Assembly (NCBI GenBank): GCA_002496565.1
Contig: DAKJ01000018.1
Coordinates: 774,811-838,810 of the forward strand
DNA length: 64,000 nt
Direction of reading: 5' to 3'
From: Methanosarcina sp. UBA289
GTDB lineage: Archaea > Halobacteriota > Methanosarcinia > Methanosarcinales > Methanosarcinaceae
Shown here: positions 16,496-25,636 of the stretch, piece after piece
How positions within the stretch are numbered: position 1 is the stretch's first letter
Layout of the letters: each line of letters starts with the position of its first letter
Program-made: the position numbers and the translations under genes
Notes under the pieces: generated by a model
Told to the model about the DNA's origin: nothing
The model's database searches: none
The model's input: the letters and a program-made list of their open reading frames with translations, nothing else

Positions 16496-18205
16496 TTGTT
16501 CCTGGAATTAAAAGCTCAGGCTACATCAATCTTAAAAGACGCTATCCAAAAGGTCGGACTTGAAATTGAAGATTCCGAACTTTATTTCGAAACCTCTTCT
16601 TACGCTGACCTTGCAAGCAGGGCCGCTTTTAGGCTGGCAAGTCTGTACAAGCAAAACCCGAAAGAACTTGCAACCCGCATTGTTTCTGCAATCGAAATTC
16701 CGGATAATTCATACATAGGAGAGGTAAGTGCTTCTGGCCCTTACATTAACTTCCATGCAGGAAGGCACTATCTGAACAGGACAGTTACTGCAGTTCTTGA
16801 AGAAAAGGAGAAATTCGGCTGCGGAGTCCCAAAGGATAAAATTTTACTTGAGCACACCTCAGCAAACCCTAATGGTCCTTTACACGTAGGGCACATCCGA
16901 AACTCCATTATCGGAGACACTCTTGCCCGCATTCTCAGGAGAGCAGGATATGATGTAGAGGTACAGTATTATGTTAATGATATGGGTCGCCAGATTGCAG
17001 TAGTTTCCTGGGCATGCGAACGCTTTGAGCTTGACCTTTCCAGAAAACCCGACTCTGCCATTGCTGATGTGTATATCAAAGCTAATGTCGAGCTGGATAA
17101 AAATCCGGATTATGTAAAGGAAATCGATTCTCTTATGGAAAAGGTAGAAGCCGGGGATGTCAGGACAATCGACAGTTTTAACAACGCAGTTTCCCTGGCG
17201 ATCTCGGGAATTAAGGAGACCCTGCTTCGTTTAAATGTTGTCCATGATAAGTTTGTCAATGAATCTAGTTTCCTTAAATCCGGGGCAGTGCATGACATTG
17301 TCGAAAGGATCAAGGCGACCGGTAGGACAAAAACAGACAAAGGGGCACTTGTGGTAGACCTTTCAGACTACGGGTTTAAAAAGACCCTTGTTATCCAGCG
17401 TTCAAACGGTACTTCTCTTTACACGACAAGAGATCTTGCTTACCATGAATGGAAAGCCGGACAGGCAGACCGCATAATCGATGTTTTCGGAGCTGACCAC
17501 AAGCTGATTTCAGGCCAGCTAAGGGCCACCCTGAACGCAATCGGAGTCAAGGAACCTGAAGTCGTTATTTTTGAATTTGTCTCTCTCCCTGAAGGTTCAA
17601 TGAGCACCCGTCGCGGGCAGTTCATAAGTGCAGATGAGCTCTTTGACAGGGTTACGGAAGCAGCCCTCGAACAGGTCGAAACTCGTCGTCCTGAGACCTC
17701 TTACGAATTCAAGAAGCAGGTTGCAGAAATGGTGGGAATAGGCGCGGTAAGATATGATATTGTAAGGGTCTCCCCGGAAAAATCCACGGTTTTCAACTGG
17801 AAAGAGGCTCTGGACTTTGAGAAGCAGGGCGCTCCTTATATCCAGTATTCCCATGCTCGTGCCTGCAGTATTCTCGAGAAAGCAAAAGAAGAAGTAGCCT
17901 GGGATCCCTCTGCAGAAATCGAGCCTTCTCTGCTTGTCGAGGACACTGAAATCGATCTTATCAAGAAGATGGGGTCGTTTGACAGTATAATCGACCTTGC
18001 AGCCCGCGAACTCAAACCTCACGTGATTGCGATCTATGCCCGTGAACTCGCTGATGCTTTTAACCAGTTCTACCGCTTTGTCCCTGTAATTGCTGCCGAG
18101 GACGAGAAAGTCAGGGCTGCAAGACTGGCTCTTGTGAACTGTGCAAAGATTGTGCTTGCAAACTCACTTGATACACTTGGAATTGCAGCACCCGAATCTA
18201 TGTAA
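16496..18205 (+). CDS. argS: Arginyl-tRNA synthetase
   Basis: Class I synthetase that charges tRNA-Arg. The 569 residues contain the N-terminal Arg-tRNA additional domain, the HIGH motif as HVGH in GPLHVGHIRNSIIGD, the KMSKS equivalent as SMSTRRG, and a C-terminal anticodon-binding domain (YSHARACSILEKA onward). The start is TTG with AGGTGAT five bases upstream; no in-frame ATG lies nearby. Length is normal. Confidence 0.95.
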   Translation: MFLELKAQATSILKDAIQKVGLEIEDSELYFETSSYADLASRAAFRLASLYKQNPKELATRIVSAIEIPDNSYIGEVSASGPYINFHAGRHYLNRTVTAVLEEKEKFGCGVPKDKILLEHTSANPNGPLHVGHIRNSIIGDTLARILRRAGYDVEVQYYVNDMGRQIAVVSWACERFELDLSRKPDSAIADVYIKANVELDKNPDYVKEIDSLMEKVEAGDVRTIDSFNNAVSLAISGIKETLLRLNVVHDKFVNESSFLKSGAVHDIVERIKATGRTKTDKGALVVDLSDYGFKKTLVIQRSNGTSLYTTRDLAYHEWKAGQADRIIDVFGADHKLISGQLRATLNAIGVKEPEVVIFEFVSLPEGSMSTRRGQFISADELFDRVTEAALEQVETRRPETSYEFKKQVAEMVGIGAVRYDIVRVSPEKSTVFNWKEALDFEKQGAPYIQYSHARACSILEKAKEEVAWDPSAEIEPSLLVEDTEIDLIKKMGSFDSIIDLAARELKPHVIAIYARELADAFNQFYRFVPVIAAEDEKVRAARLALVNCAKIVLANSLDTLGIAAPESM

Positions 18206-18436
18206 GTAAAAAATAAATGTCTGTATAGACATATTAAAAGGAGTTAGAGATAAAAATAAAAATAACTTTTTTATCTTTTTATTCTCTTTCCTTCTCTCTT
18301 CTTCCCTTTTCTTTTTGTTTCTCCTCAATCTTCCTTTTTTGAATATCATCTATCCGCTCCTGAAAAGGAGGTTTTGAGAAAAATATAAAATCTTTTGCAG
18401 CAAAAAATATAGTTTACAAATACTGATGCAGATATT

Positions 18437-18847
18437 ATGACCACTATAAACGAAGCTTTTCGGATATTCTTGAATGAGCAGGAAGCTAGCTTGAAACCTG
18501 ATGCCTTCTTGGACCTTGAAGATGTAATCCTTCTTTATGAAGAATTCCTGGAATTTAGTGCTGAAGATTCTTTCTCTGAAGAAGACAGAGAAATTTATAA
18601 TGCCCGAAATGAACATGACAACAAGAGCTATTGCGACATTTTTGGTCCTGAGCATCTCACCCCATCCGGAATTAAGGAGTTTCTCAACGATTATGTAGTT
18701 GAAGTCGGAGGAGGCAAGAAGTTTACGGGTACAGCCGCTAGAGTCCTTGAAAAATTCTTTGAATGGGCTCAGGAAAAAGGTTACATTGACGAAAAGGCTT
18801 TTGAAGTAAATAGCAAGGTTCTCAAGAAGTATAAGAAAAGCTATTGA
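18437..18847 (+). CDS. Hypothetical protein, 136 aa
   Basis: A small acidic protein with no named family recognised. It is soluble and helical. The C-terminal half (SGIKEFLNDYVVEVGGGKKF, then ARVLEKFFEWAQEKGYID) resembles the helical N-terminal SAM-like domain of tyrosine recombinases, but no catalytic domain follows, so that likeness is weak. Codon use matches its neighbours and the ATG lies in an acceptable context, so it is probably a real gene. No partner is obvious; ArgRS ends 230 bp upstream on the same strand. Confidence 0.6.
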   Translation: MTTINEAFRIFLNEQEASLKPDAFLDLEDVILLYEEFLEFSAEDSFSEEDREIYNARNEHDNKSYCDIFGPEHLTPSGIKEFLNDYVVEVGGGKKFTGTAARVLEKFFEWAQEKGYIDEKAFEVNSKVLKKYKKSY

Positions 18848-18915
18848 GTATCTAGAAAAATGGGAATTTTTTTGCTTTAGTTACTCAGTAAAACTTTATA
18901 TTTGTCTCATTATAA

Positions 18916-20628
18916 TCATGCTCTTTCCTTAATACCTGATAGGTAACTTAGAGTGCTTATCCCATTTACTGACATAGGATATTTTGTTTCATTTCTATAT
19001 TCTATTATAGTTTTTAGCATTGGATATTTTTCAATATTCTTATTCTTATATCTGGAAAATTTTGTCAGAAGCCTTGAGATTAAGGGATTTTCAAAGTGCA
19101 TCCCCCATATCGGGTTATCTATTTTCTCGTCATAATAGCTGTGAATAAATGTCCTATAGTACTGTAGTTTTTCATATTTTGAGCGTTTCTCTAGAGGCTT
19201 AAGGTTTAAAATATCGGTAGTACAATCTATTTTTTTAAGTATGCTGAAATCTCCTGAGAATAACCAATCTCTTGCATATTTTTTGTAAAGGTCCTGATTT
19301 ACCCTGTGTTTTATTGGTATTTTCAGATAAAAATTAATCAGTTCGGTGTCCCAGAATGGTATTCTCCATTCATACCCGAAAAACTCATAGGTTCTGACTG
19401 AATTTATAATAAATTTGGGCTGTCTTTCATTAAAATCAAAAAATTCTATTGCATTTGCACAGGTTTCATTATCATTTATTTCCAGTCCAAATATTAAGTT
19501 CTTTAATTTTTCTTTAAAAATAGGTTCAAGCTCATAGTTATAGGGTAATTTCCAAAGATTGTAATGCATTCTCAGGGAATCTGCCAAAAAGGTTTCTAAA
19601 TCATATCTTATTGAGGTGTCGAGGTAAGACTTGGGAATATGACTACCTGAAAGCACATCTCCGGTGTGTCCTGGAACAAAAACGGAATTGTCTGGAATTT
19701 TTCTCTGGTTTTTCAGTTCTTTGAGAGCGACAAAATCATGTATATGTGGCAGAGATGACAGGTTCCCAGCCCATTCTTGGAAATAATTGCCTTCTTTAGA
19801 GTTACGGCATTCATGACACTTTTGAGCTGTATACTTTACAAAAAACCATTCATATCCAAGAGCTTTTGCTACCTGTTTACTTATCATGGATTGTCGATTA
19901 CCTTCTCTTCCATAACTAATACAGATAACGTCATTGACTCCAAGCCTTTTTAACATTGTAACAATAATACGCGAATCCAGTCCTCCACTTAAAGGCACAA
20001 CCAACCGTTTTCCCTGTTTTATGGTACTTTCAATAAGTCTCGAAAAAACGTTTATAAAGACAGAATCCAGCATTTCAAGAAGCTTCTTTTCAGGCAGTCC
20101 ATAATAGTTTCCATGTAAAAATCTGAAATAGTAGGAAGTTTTAAGGCTGTCCTTTTCTTTCTGATAACTTAAGATTTCTCCATTTCTCATTTGTTTTATG
20201 CTATCAAAGAGAGTATCTCTCCCTGTTACATAGCCTACAAGCATAAATTCTGCTGCATTTTCCTCATTAAGTTGCTGATTAATTTTGCTTTTTAAATAGC
20301 AAGCACTGTCTGACACAATAAATGTGTCTTCTGCTATTGTATAAAATAGTGGAATACTCCTTAGTTTGTCCACAGCACAAAATATCGTACTTTCAGTCTC
20401 AGCTACAATCGCAAACTCTCCATTTAACTCTTTAAGGAGATTTTCAATTTCTTTTTTCTGGCCGTGATTTTCTTTACAGATTAATGACGATATTAACTCA
20501 ACGAATTCTTGTGGATTCAGGAGTCTATTATTAAAAAATACATTGCCTTTTAGATGATATGTAACTCCGTTAAATTCTATTTTTTTCCACGTATAATGCT
20601 TATTAAGTAAGCTTACCTCATTTTTCAC
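18916..20628 (-). CDS. Asparagine-synthetase-like protein lacking the glutaminase cysteine
   Basis: A 570-residue member of the asparagine synthase family. The C-terminal domain has the ATP-pyrophosphatase loop LSGGLDSRI near residue 215 and should adenylate a carboxylate and transfer an amine. The N-terminal part keeps the shape of a class II glutamine amidotransferase (LNGEFAIVAETE, VDKLRSIPLFYT), but the protein starts MKNEV instead of MC, so the nucleophilic Cys2 is missing and it cannot use glutamine in the usual way. A CHEC pair lies near residue 270. The gene is AT-rich, stands alone between oppositely oriented genes and may be horizontally acquired. Relatives often occur with surface-polysaccharide genes; the substrate is unknown. 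Confidence 0.8.
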   Translation of the reverse strand: MKNEVSLLNKHYTWKKIEFNGVTYHLKGNVFFNNRLLNPQEFVELISSLICKENHGQKKEIENLLKELNGEFAIVAETESTIFCAVDKLRSIPLFYTIAEDTFIVSDSACYLKSKINQQLNEENAAEFMLVGYVTGRDTLFDSIKQMRNGEILSYQKEKDSLKTSYYFRFLHGNYYGLPEKKLLEMLDSVFINVFSRLIESTIKQGKRLVVPLSGGLDSRIIVTMLKRLGVNDVICISYGREGNRQSMISKQVAKALGYEWFFVKYTAQKCHECRNSKEGNYFQEWAGNLSSLPHIHDFVALKELKNQRKIPDNSVFVPGHTGDVLSGSHIPKSYLDTSIRYDLETFLADSLRMHYNLWKLPYNYELEPIFKEKLKNLIFGLEINDNETCANAIEFFDFNERQPKFIINSVRTYEFFGYEWRIPFWDTELINFYLKIPIKHRVNQDLYKKYARDWLFSGDFSILKKIDCTTDILNLKPLEKRSKYEKLQYYRTFIHSYYDEKIDNPIWGMHFENPLISRLLTKFSRYKNKNIEKYPMLKTIIEYRNETKYPMSVNGISTLSYLSGIKERA

Positions 20629-20954
20629 TGTACACCCCCAAAATTGACCCCTTTATTAATTTATATTTTCCTACACTTTTCTTCAACTAAATGTTAAAAC
20701 AATACAGCGAACGCTTAAGGTGGAATAATCTTTAATTTTAGAATTTCCATCCAATATGTCAGAAACTGTGGTTTATTTTTGATCGAAATTATTTGCCAGA
20801 AAACACATCTATGTAAATATGATATTATTTATTAGCTCCAATCTATACTTCATTTGTTTAAATTCCTTTTTATAAAATATAATAATAACCTTGTGTTATT
20901 GAACAGGATGATTTCCAATAATTATAATACTTGATACTGTCTTAAATAACAGGT
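20629..20954. other. AT-rich divergent intergenic region
   Basis: Separates the minus-strand asparagine-synthetase-like gene from the first MetE-like gene. TATA-like A/T runs occur, but no distinct operator or repeat was seen. Confidence 0.4.
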
Positions 20955-22001
20955 ATGCAGGACGTTATTTTTATTGATGGAGGCAGTCTTCCCACGCCTG
21001 AAGGTATTACAAGGGAATGGGTAAAGACCGCGGCTGAAAACCGGGATGAGGACGAGAAACTTTTTTCTATGGTAAAGGAGGCTTTCCGGAAGAAAATAGA
21101 TGTGGGAGTGCATGTACCCACTTATCCTCAGTTTAGAGATATGATAGGGCAGTTTCTGGATATTATAAAAGATGAAAAAAACTGTTATGAGCCTTATGTA
21201 CTGAAAGAAGAAAATGCAAAGATCCTTGAGTTGGAGATAATTGACGAGGTTGCAAAACAGTACAGGGAAGAAACAGGAGAAACACTTGAAGTCAGGGTTT
21301 GTATTGCAGGCCCAACAGATCTCTACCTCCAGGCGTTTGGGGCAACGGATTATGTAGATGCATATCATGTCCTTGCACTGGACCTTGAAGATTTCATAAA
21401 ACAGGCGTTTATGGCTGCGAAACACTTTAAAATAAAGGTTATAGCCCTGGATGAGCCAAGTCTCGGGATAAATGACAGAATTCAGTTTTCTGATACTGAC
21501 ATCATCTCTGCTCTCACTGTCGCTTCCACCTACGCCAGGAATCAAGGGACAGATATGGAAATTCATCTTCATTCTCCATTAAAATATAAACTTGTCTGCG
21601 AGACCCCTATCAATATTATAGGCTTTGAATATGCGGCAACTCCTTCTTACCTTAATCTTCTGGATAAAAAAGTGCTTGAGGACTCAAACACCTACATCAG
21701 ACTTGGAGTCTCAAGAACCGATATCTCCAGCCTTATAGGCATTGTCAATGAGACTTATGGGGTCAATGCCTGGAAGAAAAGGGAGTACATGCAAAAAATC
21801 GTTACTGACCTTGAGACTCCGAATGTCGTAAAACAGAGGCTTGAAACGGCTTATTCCGTGCTTGGAGATCGGATAAAGTATGCAAGTCCGGATTGCGGAC
21901 TGGCTTTTTGGCCGGATCAGGAACTTGCCTTCAAACTTCTTGAGAATACCGCAAAAGGCATTAATGAATTTAATGCGGAGAAGAAAAGTGAGGGCAACTA
22001 A
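20955..22001 (+). CDS. MetE C-terminal-domain-like methyltransferase (copy 1)
   Basis: A 348-residue single-domain relative of the catalytic half of cobalamin-independent methionine synthase; archaeal relatives methylate homocysteine from methylcobalamin or a corrinoid protein. Landmarks: GGSLPTPEGI at the start, VCIAGPTDLYL, ALDEPSLGI, IHLHSPL, GFEYAATPSY and SPDCGLAFWP. By alignment in the head, the MetE zinc ligands His, Glu and second Cys are kept, but the Cys two residues after the His is Pro here (HSP instead of HMC). A conserved Cys nearby (VCETP) may substitute. A paralogue follows 168 bp downstream. The substrate is uncertain. Confidence 0.8.
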   Translation: MQDVIFIDGGSLPTPEGITREWVKTAAENRDEDEKLFSMVKEAFRKKIDVGVHVPTYPQFRDMIGQFLDIIKDEKNCYEPYVLKEENAKILELEIIDEVAKQYREETGETLEVRVCIAGPTDLYLQAFGATDYVDAYHVLALDLEDFIKQAFMAAKHFKIKVIALDEPSLGINDRIQFSDTDIISALTVASTYARNQGTDMEIHLHSPLKYKLVCETPINIIGFEYAATPSYLNLLDKKVLEDSNTYIRLGVSRTDISSLIGIVNETYGVNAWKKREYMQKIVTDLETPNVVKQRLETAYSVLGDRIKYASPDCGLAFWPDQELAFKLLENTAKGINEFNAEKKSEGN

Positions 22002-22169
22002 TTTTTTTGCAATAATCTCTCTTAAATAATAAGGATAATTTTTCCGAAATAATCTTCTCCTAAAAGATTGAATAGTCGAGTGAAATTTAAGTTTTCTAGT
22101 TTTTTTTTCTTTTTTATATTTATTCTGTTTTCCAATAACGCTAAATCCTTAAAGGTCTACTAAGAGGAT

Positions 22170-23204
22170 ATGGAAGAAATCATCTTTGACGATATTGGGA
22201 GTTATCCCCTTCCTGAAGGAGTTAGTAAGGAATGGGTCCAAAATGCCTTTAAAACGAGAACCGAAGATGAGAAACTCTTTACGGTAATCAATGATGCCTT
22301 TCAGCAAAAAATAGATGCAGGTGTGAATGTTCCTACCTATCCCCAGTATCAGGATATGAATGAGCAGTTCCTGAGGGTGATCAGGGATTCTAACTGCTGT
22401 GACAGCCCCTTTGAGGTAAAACTTGAGTGTTCCAGGATCGAAGAGCTTGAGGCTATAGAGAAGGTTGCAAAAGCTTATAAGGAAAAGTTTGGAGAGACTC
22501 TGAAGGTAAGGATCTGTGTAACCGGTCCCACCGAACTTTATCTGAAAGAGTTTGGAGGTACAAAGTATACGGACATCTATTCTCTTTTTGCAAAAAGCGT
22601 GAATAATTTTGTTAGAAATTCCATGAGATCTGCAAAAAATTTCAAGATCGCAACGGTTTCTATTGATGAACCAAGTATAGGGCTGAACCCTGAGCTTGCT
22701 TTTGATGAAAACGATATTATTTCTGCCCTTACTAATGCTTCAAAAGCGGCCAGTAAGTGGGGAGCCGATGTAGAGGTTCACCTTCACTCTCCTCTTTACT
22801 ATAATCTTGCCTGTGAAACTCCTACAATTAACGTTATAGGGGTAGAATCCGCTGGCACACCTTCTTACCTGGAATTAATAGATAAGAAAGTTCTGGAAGA
22901 TACGGATTCTTTTCTGAGACTTGGGATTGCGAGAACCGATATTTATACTCTTGCAGGAATCCTTAGTGAAAGATACTGTACTAACGTCTGGAAAGATCAA
23001 CAATATCTTCCGGAAATCGTTAGCGGACTTGAAACCCCTGCTACTATAACTAAGAGACTCAGGGTTTATTACAGGCGTTTTGGCAATCTGATTAAGTATG
23101 TAGGTCCTGACTGCGGGCTTGGCTCCTGGCCCAACCAGAGAATAGCTTTCATCCTGCTTTCCAATGTAGCTCAGGGTATAAAGGATTTCAGGGAATCTCT
23201 CTGA
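22170..23204 (+). CDS. MetE C-terminal-domain-like methyltransferase (copy 2)
   Basis: Tandem paralogue of the preceding gene, 344 residues, clearly homologous throughout but diverged. It has the same landmarks: GSYPLPEGV, VCVTGPTELYL, SIDEPSIGL, VHLHSPL, GVESAGTPSY and GPDCGLGSWP. The HSP replacement and the following conserved Cys (ACETP) are the same as in copy 1, so the altered metal site predates the duplication. GAGGAT precedes the ATG. A short hairpin, AGCCT/AGGCT at 23271-23288 followed by TTTTT, may end the transcript. Two copies suggest different methyl donors or acceptors, or a heteromer. Confidence 0.8.
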   Translation: MEEIIFDDIGSYPLPEGVSKEWVQNAFKTRTEDEKLFTVINDAFQQKIDAGVNVPTYPQYQDMNEQFLRVIRDSNCCDSPFEVKLECSRIEELEAIEKVAKAYKEKFGETLKVRICVTGPTELYLKEFGGTKYTDIYSLFAKSVNNFVRNSMRSAKNFKIATVSIDEPSIGLNPELAFDENDIISALTNASKAASKWGADVEVHLHSPLYYNLACETPTINVIGVESAGTPSYLELIDKKVLEDTDSFLRLGIARTDIYTLAGILSERYCTNVWKDQQYLPEIVSGLETPATITKRLRVYYRRFGNLIKYVGPDCGLGSWPNQRIAFILLSNVAQGIKDFRESL

Positions 23205-23270
23205 CCCTGAACTCTTTAATTAGCTTTTATATGAAATTTATCTGGAAAATCCGTAACCTGAAAGGGCCAT

Positions 23271-23298
23271 AGCCTGAGAAATTAGGCTTCGTTTTTCC
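23271..23298 (+). terminator. Possible terminator after the MetE-like pair
   Basis: AGCCT and AGGCT form a 5-bp stem with an 8-base loop, followed by CGTTTTTCC. Weak but well placed. Confidence 0.35.
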
Positions 23299-23429
23299 TT
23301 CCAGTAGAAGTTACATAGTAAAATTGTATTTCTTGAAAAATAGCCGACAGATGCCAAAGCACAGTGGAAATAGAGGGGTATTTTTTATAAACTCTTTTTA
23401 TAGCAAATTTCGATTTTCAGGATTTTTAA

Positions 23430-23600
23430 TCATTTGTCGAGTCTCCCGTGCCTTCTATCGATATCATCCATCATATCCAGCATTTTTCGAATAGCAGTTC
23501 GAATAGCATCAGATTGACTGACAAATTTTTTGTTATCTCCTACATGTCTATTCAGGTCATCTAGAAGTTCTTGGGGAATTTCGACACTTACTTTTGGCAT
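23430..23600 (-). CDS. Ribbon-helix-helix DNA-binding protein
   Basis: A small CopG/NikR-type regulator of 56 residues. The N-terminal strand is MPKVSVEIPQELLDDLNRHV, followed by two helices with the usual SQSDAIRTAIRKMLDMM. The ATG at 23600 follows AAAGGTG at a good distance, so the longer reading from 23657 is rejected. It probably binds DNA as a dimer. No partner toxin gene is next to it; it may act as a stand-alone repressor. Its target is unknown. Confidence 0.8.
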   Translation of the reverse strand: MPKVSVEIPQELLDDLNRHVGDNKKFVSQSDAIRTAIRKMLDMMDDIDRRHGRLDK

Positions 23601-24254
23601 TAGAGCTGCACCTTTTAGATTTTTATATATTTGATATTTTTTACCAATTGATAACAATCAATTAGTCATTTCCAAATATGTTACTGATATTTTAATAATG
23701 TGAGGTTATGGGATTACCTTATAGGATAAATTGTTGAGTTATAAATTCGATCTACAGAAATAATCCTGTAATGGATTCCCATCTAGTGGATTTTCATCTA
23801 AGGGTTTTATATAACAGATTTGAAATTCTGAATTTTTAAGAATCCAGGATAAACCTAGGACAAAATCAAGCACGAAATCGGGGCACAATTTTTTTGATCA
23901 AGGGTATTTTCTGCATTACTGCTACAATGATAAGAGAAACAGTGAACAATAAGCCTGTAACCTACAGGATAGATATTATCGGGCTTAGAAAAGACGGAGA
24001 TAGTAAAAACACACCGAATATCCCGTGACGTACATAATGCAATAGCATTGGATGAAATAAGGTATTAATATAAAAAATTAAAATAACATAATGCTCCAGA
24101 TTTAAAAGCCATATTTTGCTATATAATGACTAAGATTAACAAAAATTCTATTAGTTAATTAATGAAAGAGTCCATAAATCGATGAAAAATGCTCAAAATT
24201 AGTAAAAGAATACTCAAAATCACTTAACGAAATCTCAGAAATAGATAACGATAG
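23601..24254. other. Intergenic region before tRNA-Lys
   Basis: No convincing gene. A 33-codon frame at about 23926-24028 (starts MIRETVNNKP) may be a gene fragment but is too short to support. The remainder is AT-rich. Confidence 0.4.
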
Positions 24255-24328
24255 CGGGCCCGAAGGGATTTGAACCCCCGGCCTATGGATTAAGAGTCCA
24301 TCGCTCTGCCTGACTAAGCTACGGGCCC
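24255..24328 (-). tRNA. tRNA-Lys (anticodon CTT)
   Basis: Read on the minus strand, a complete 74-base cloverleaf is seen: acceptor GGGCCCG pairs perfectly with CGGGCCC, the D arm is GCTTAGTCAGGCAGAGC, the anticodon arm GATGGA-CTCTTAA-TCCAT gives CTT, and the T loop is TTCAAAT. The discriminator is G and no CCA is encoded. No intron is present. Confidence 0.95.
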
Positions 24329-24852
24329 ACACATTATTATTCTTGCTAAATAAGCGATTCTCAGAATGGATCTTTAATTATTTATAAGTTTCGGCATGGG
24401 TACTTTTCCTTTATAATCTTTCCGAAATAAATCTGAATTTTGTAGAATTTTTTCAGGCTTTTTAAGTAAAAATCTTTCAAAAATTTTTAAATTTTATAAA
24501 GAATCTATTTTATTCAGATTATTTTTATTTTTTAAATGAATTGACCTTATTTAAGTATCTTTCAAATTAGAAATCAGAAGTCTGACAATCAGAAGTTAAT
24601 TTTTTTTCCTAACTTCATTACTTTTCTTTTTTCACAGATATTAAAGCAAAACGTTATATACAAGCGAATATGAGTATGACCAATTAATTGACTTATCCGA
24701 AGCTCTGTTGGGGATCAGTTAATCAAATAGATTAAGTAGAATGTGTACTTCCTGAATTTGGGTTCAAGTTTGGCTTGTTAAGTACTTTTTTACTCTTTTC
24801 TGTCGATAGAGCTTTCTTAAGCTAATTAATAGAAGTTAAAGGAATGAATGTA
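24329..24852 (+). promoter_or_regulatory. TRAM-array promoter and structured leader
   Basis: A TATA box (AACGTTATATAC, 24650-24662) implies a start near 24685 and a leader of about 170 bases. The leader has nested stems: AAGCTCT (24700-24706) with AGAGCTT (24808-24814), and inside it GTACTT (24745-24750) with AAGTAC (24780-24785). Such a leader could sense temperature or bind the TRAM protein itself. Confidence 0.45.
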
Positions 24853-25059
24853 ATGTTTAGAGATGAACGTGCTCCTGTGCCCGTTGAAGAGGGCGAAACC
24901 TACGACGTAACTATTCAGGATATTGCTCGCCAGGGAGACGGCATTGCCCGTATCGAAGGTTTTGTAGTTTTTGTCCCGAATACAAGTGTTGGCGATGAAG
25001 TCCAGATTAAGATCGAAAGAGTACTTCCCAAATTTGCATTTGCAAGCATTGTCGAGTAA
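24853..25059 (+). CDS. TRAM-domain RNA chaperone (copy 1)
   Basis: A 68-residue single TRAM-domain protein; in Methanosarcinales these small proteins bind RNA and act as cold-shock-like chaperones. The core is TYDVTIQDIARQGDGIARIE followed by GFVVFVPNTSVGDEVQIKIE, a five-stranded OB-like barrel. The start is the ATG at 24853 (MFRDE): its spacing from AAAGGA equals that of the other copies, so the ATG at 24844 is not used. It is the most divergent copy (NTS where others have GTK) and lies first, directly behind the structured leader. Confidence 0.9.
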   Translation: MFRDERAPVPVEEGETYDVTIQDIARQGDGIARIEGFVVFVPNTSVGDEVQIKIERVLPKFAFASIVE

Positions 25060-25116
25060 ATGCAGGAAAATAAAATAACTGTATTAAATTTAAGTAAATT
25101 AAAGGAATGATTTCCC

Positions 25117-25323
25117 ATGTTCAGAGAAGAAAGTCGCTCAGTCCCTGTCGAAGAGGGCGAAGTTTACGATGTAACTATTCAGGATATTGCTCGTCAGGGA
25201 GACGGCATTGCTCGCATTGAAGGTTTTGTTATCTTTGTCCCGGGCACCAAAGTTGGCGATGAAGTCCGGATTAAAGTCGAAAGGGTACTTCCCAAATTTG
25301 CATTTGCAAGCGTCGTCGAGTAA
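25117..25323 (+). CDS. TRAM-domain RNA chaperone (copy 2)
   Basis: A 68-residue TRAM protein, nearly identical to copy 3 (differing at the IF/VF position in GFVIFVPGTKVGDEVRIK). AAAGGA precedes the ATG. The spacer that follows (AAATGCAGGAAAATAAA and on) repeats the one after copy 1, showing that the duplicated unit includes the intergenic sequence and ribosome-binding site. Confidence 0.9.
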   Translation: MFREESRSVPVEEGEVYDVTIQDIARQGDGIARIEGFVIFVPGTKVGDEVRIKVERVLPKFAFASVVE

Positions 25324-25378
25324 ATGCAGGAAAATAAAGTAGCTGTGTTAAATTAAGTAAATTAAAGGAATGGTTTTC

Positions 25379-25585
25379 ATGTTCAGAGAAGAAAGTCGCT
25401 CAGTCCCTGTCGAAGAGGGCGAAGTTTACGATGTAACTATTCAGGATATTGCTCGTCAGGGAGACGGCATCGCTCGCATTGAGGGTTTTGTAGTCTTTGT
25501 CCCGGGCACCAAAGTTGGTGACGAAGTTCGGATTAAAGTCGAGAGAGTACTTCCCAAATTTGCATTTGCAAGCGTCGTCGAGTAA
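25379..25585 (+). CDS. TRAM-domain RNA chaperone (copy 3)
   Basis: A 68-residue TRAM protein almost identical to copy 2 at protein and DNA level, pointing to recent duplication or ongoing gene conversion. The start is the ATG at 25379 (MFREE); an upstream ATG at 25370 overlaps the AAAGGAATGG ribosome-binding site and is rejected. Confidence 0.9.
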   Translation: MFREESRSVPVEEGEVYDVTIQDIARQGDGIARIEGFVVFVPGTKVGDEVRIKVERVLPKFAFASVVE

Positions 25586-25636
25586 ACTCGGGAAATAAAT
25601 CATATCGTCTTCAATTAATTATTAGGAATGGTTTTC

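Noticed and set aside
23926..24028. 33-codon frame starting MIRETVNNKP
   Set aside because: Too short, no ribosome-binding site and no family recognised; could be a gene fragment.
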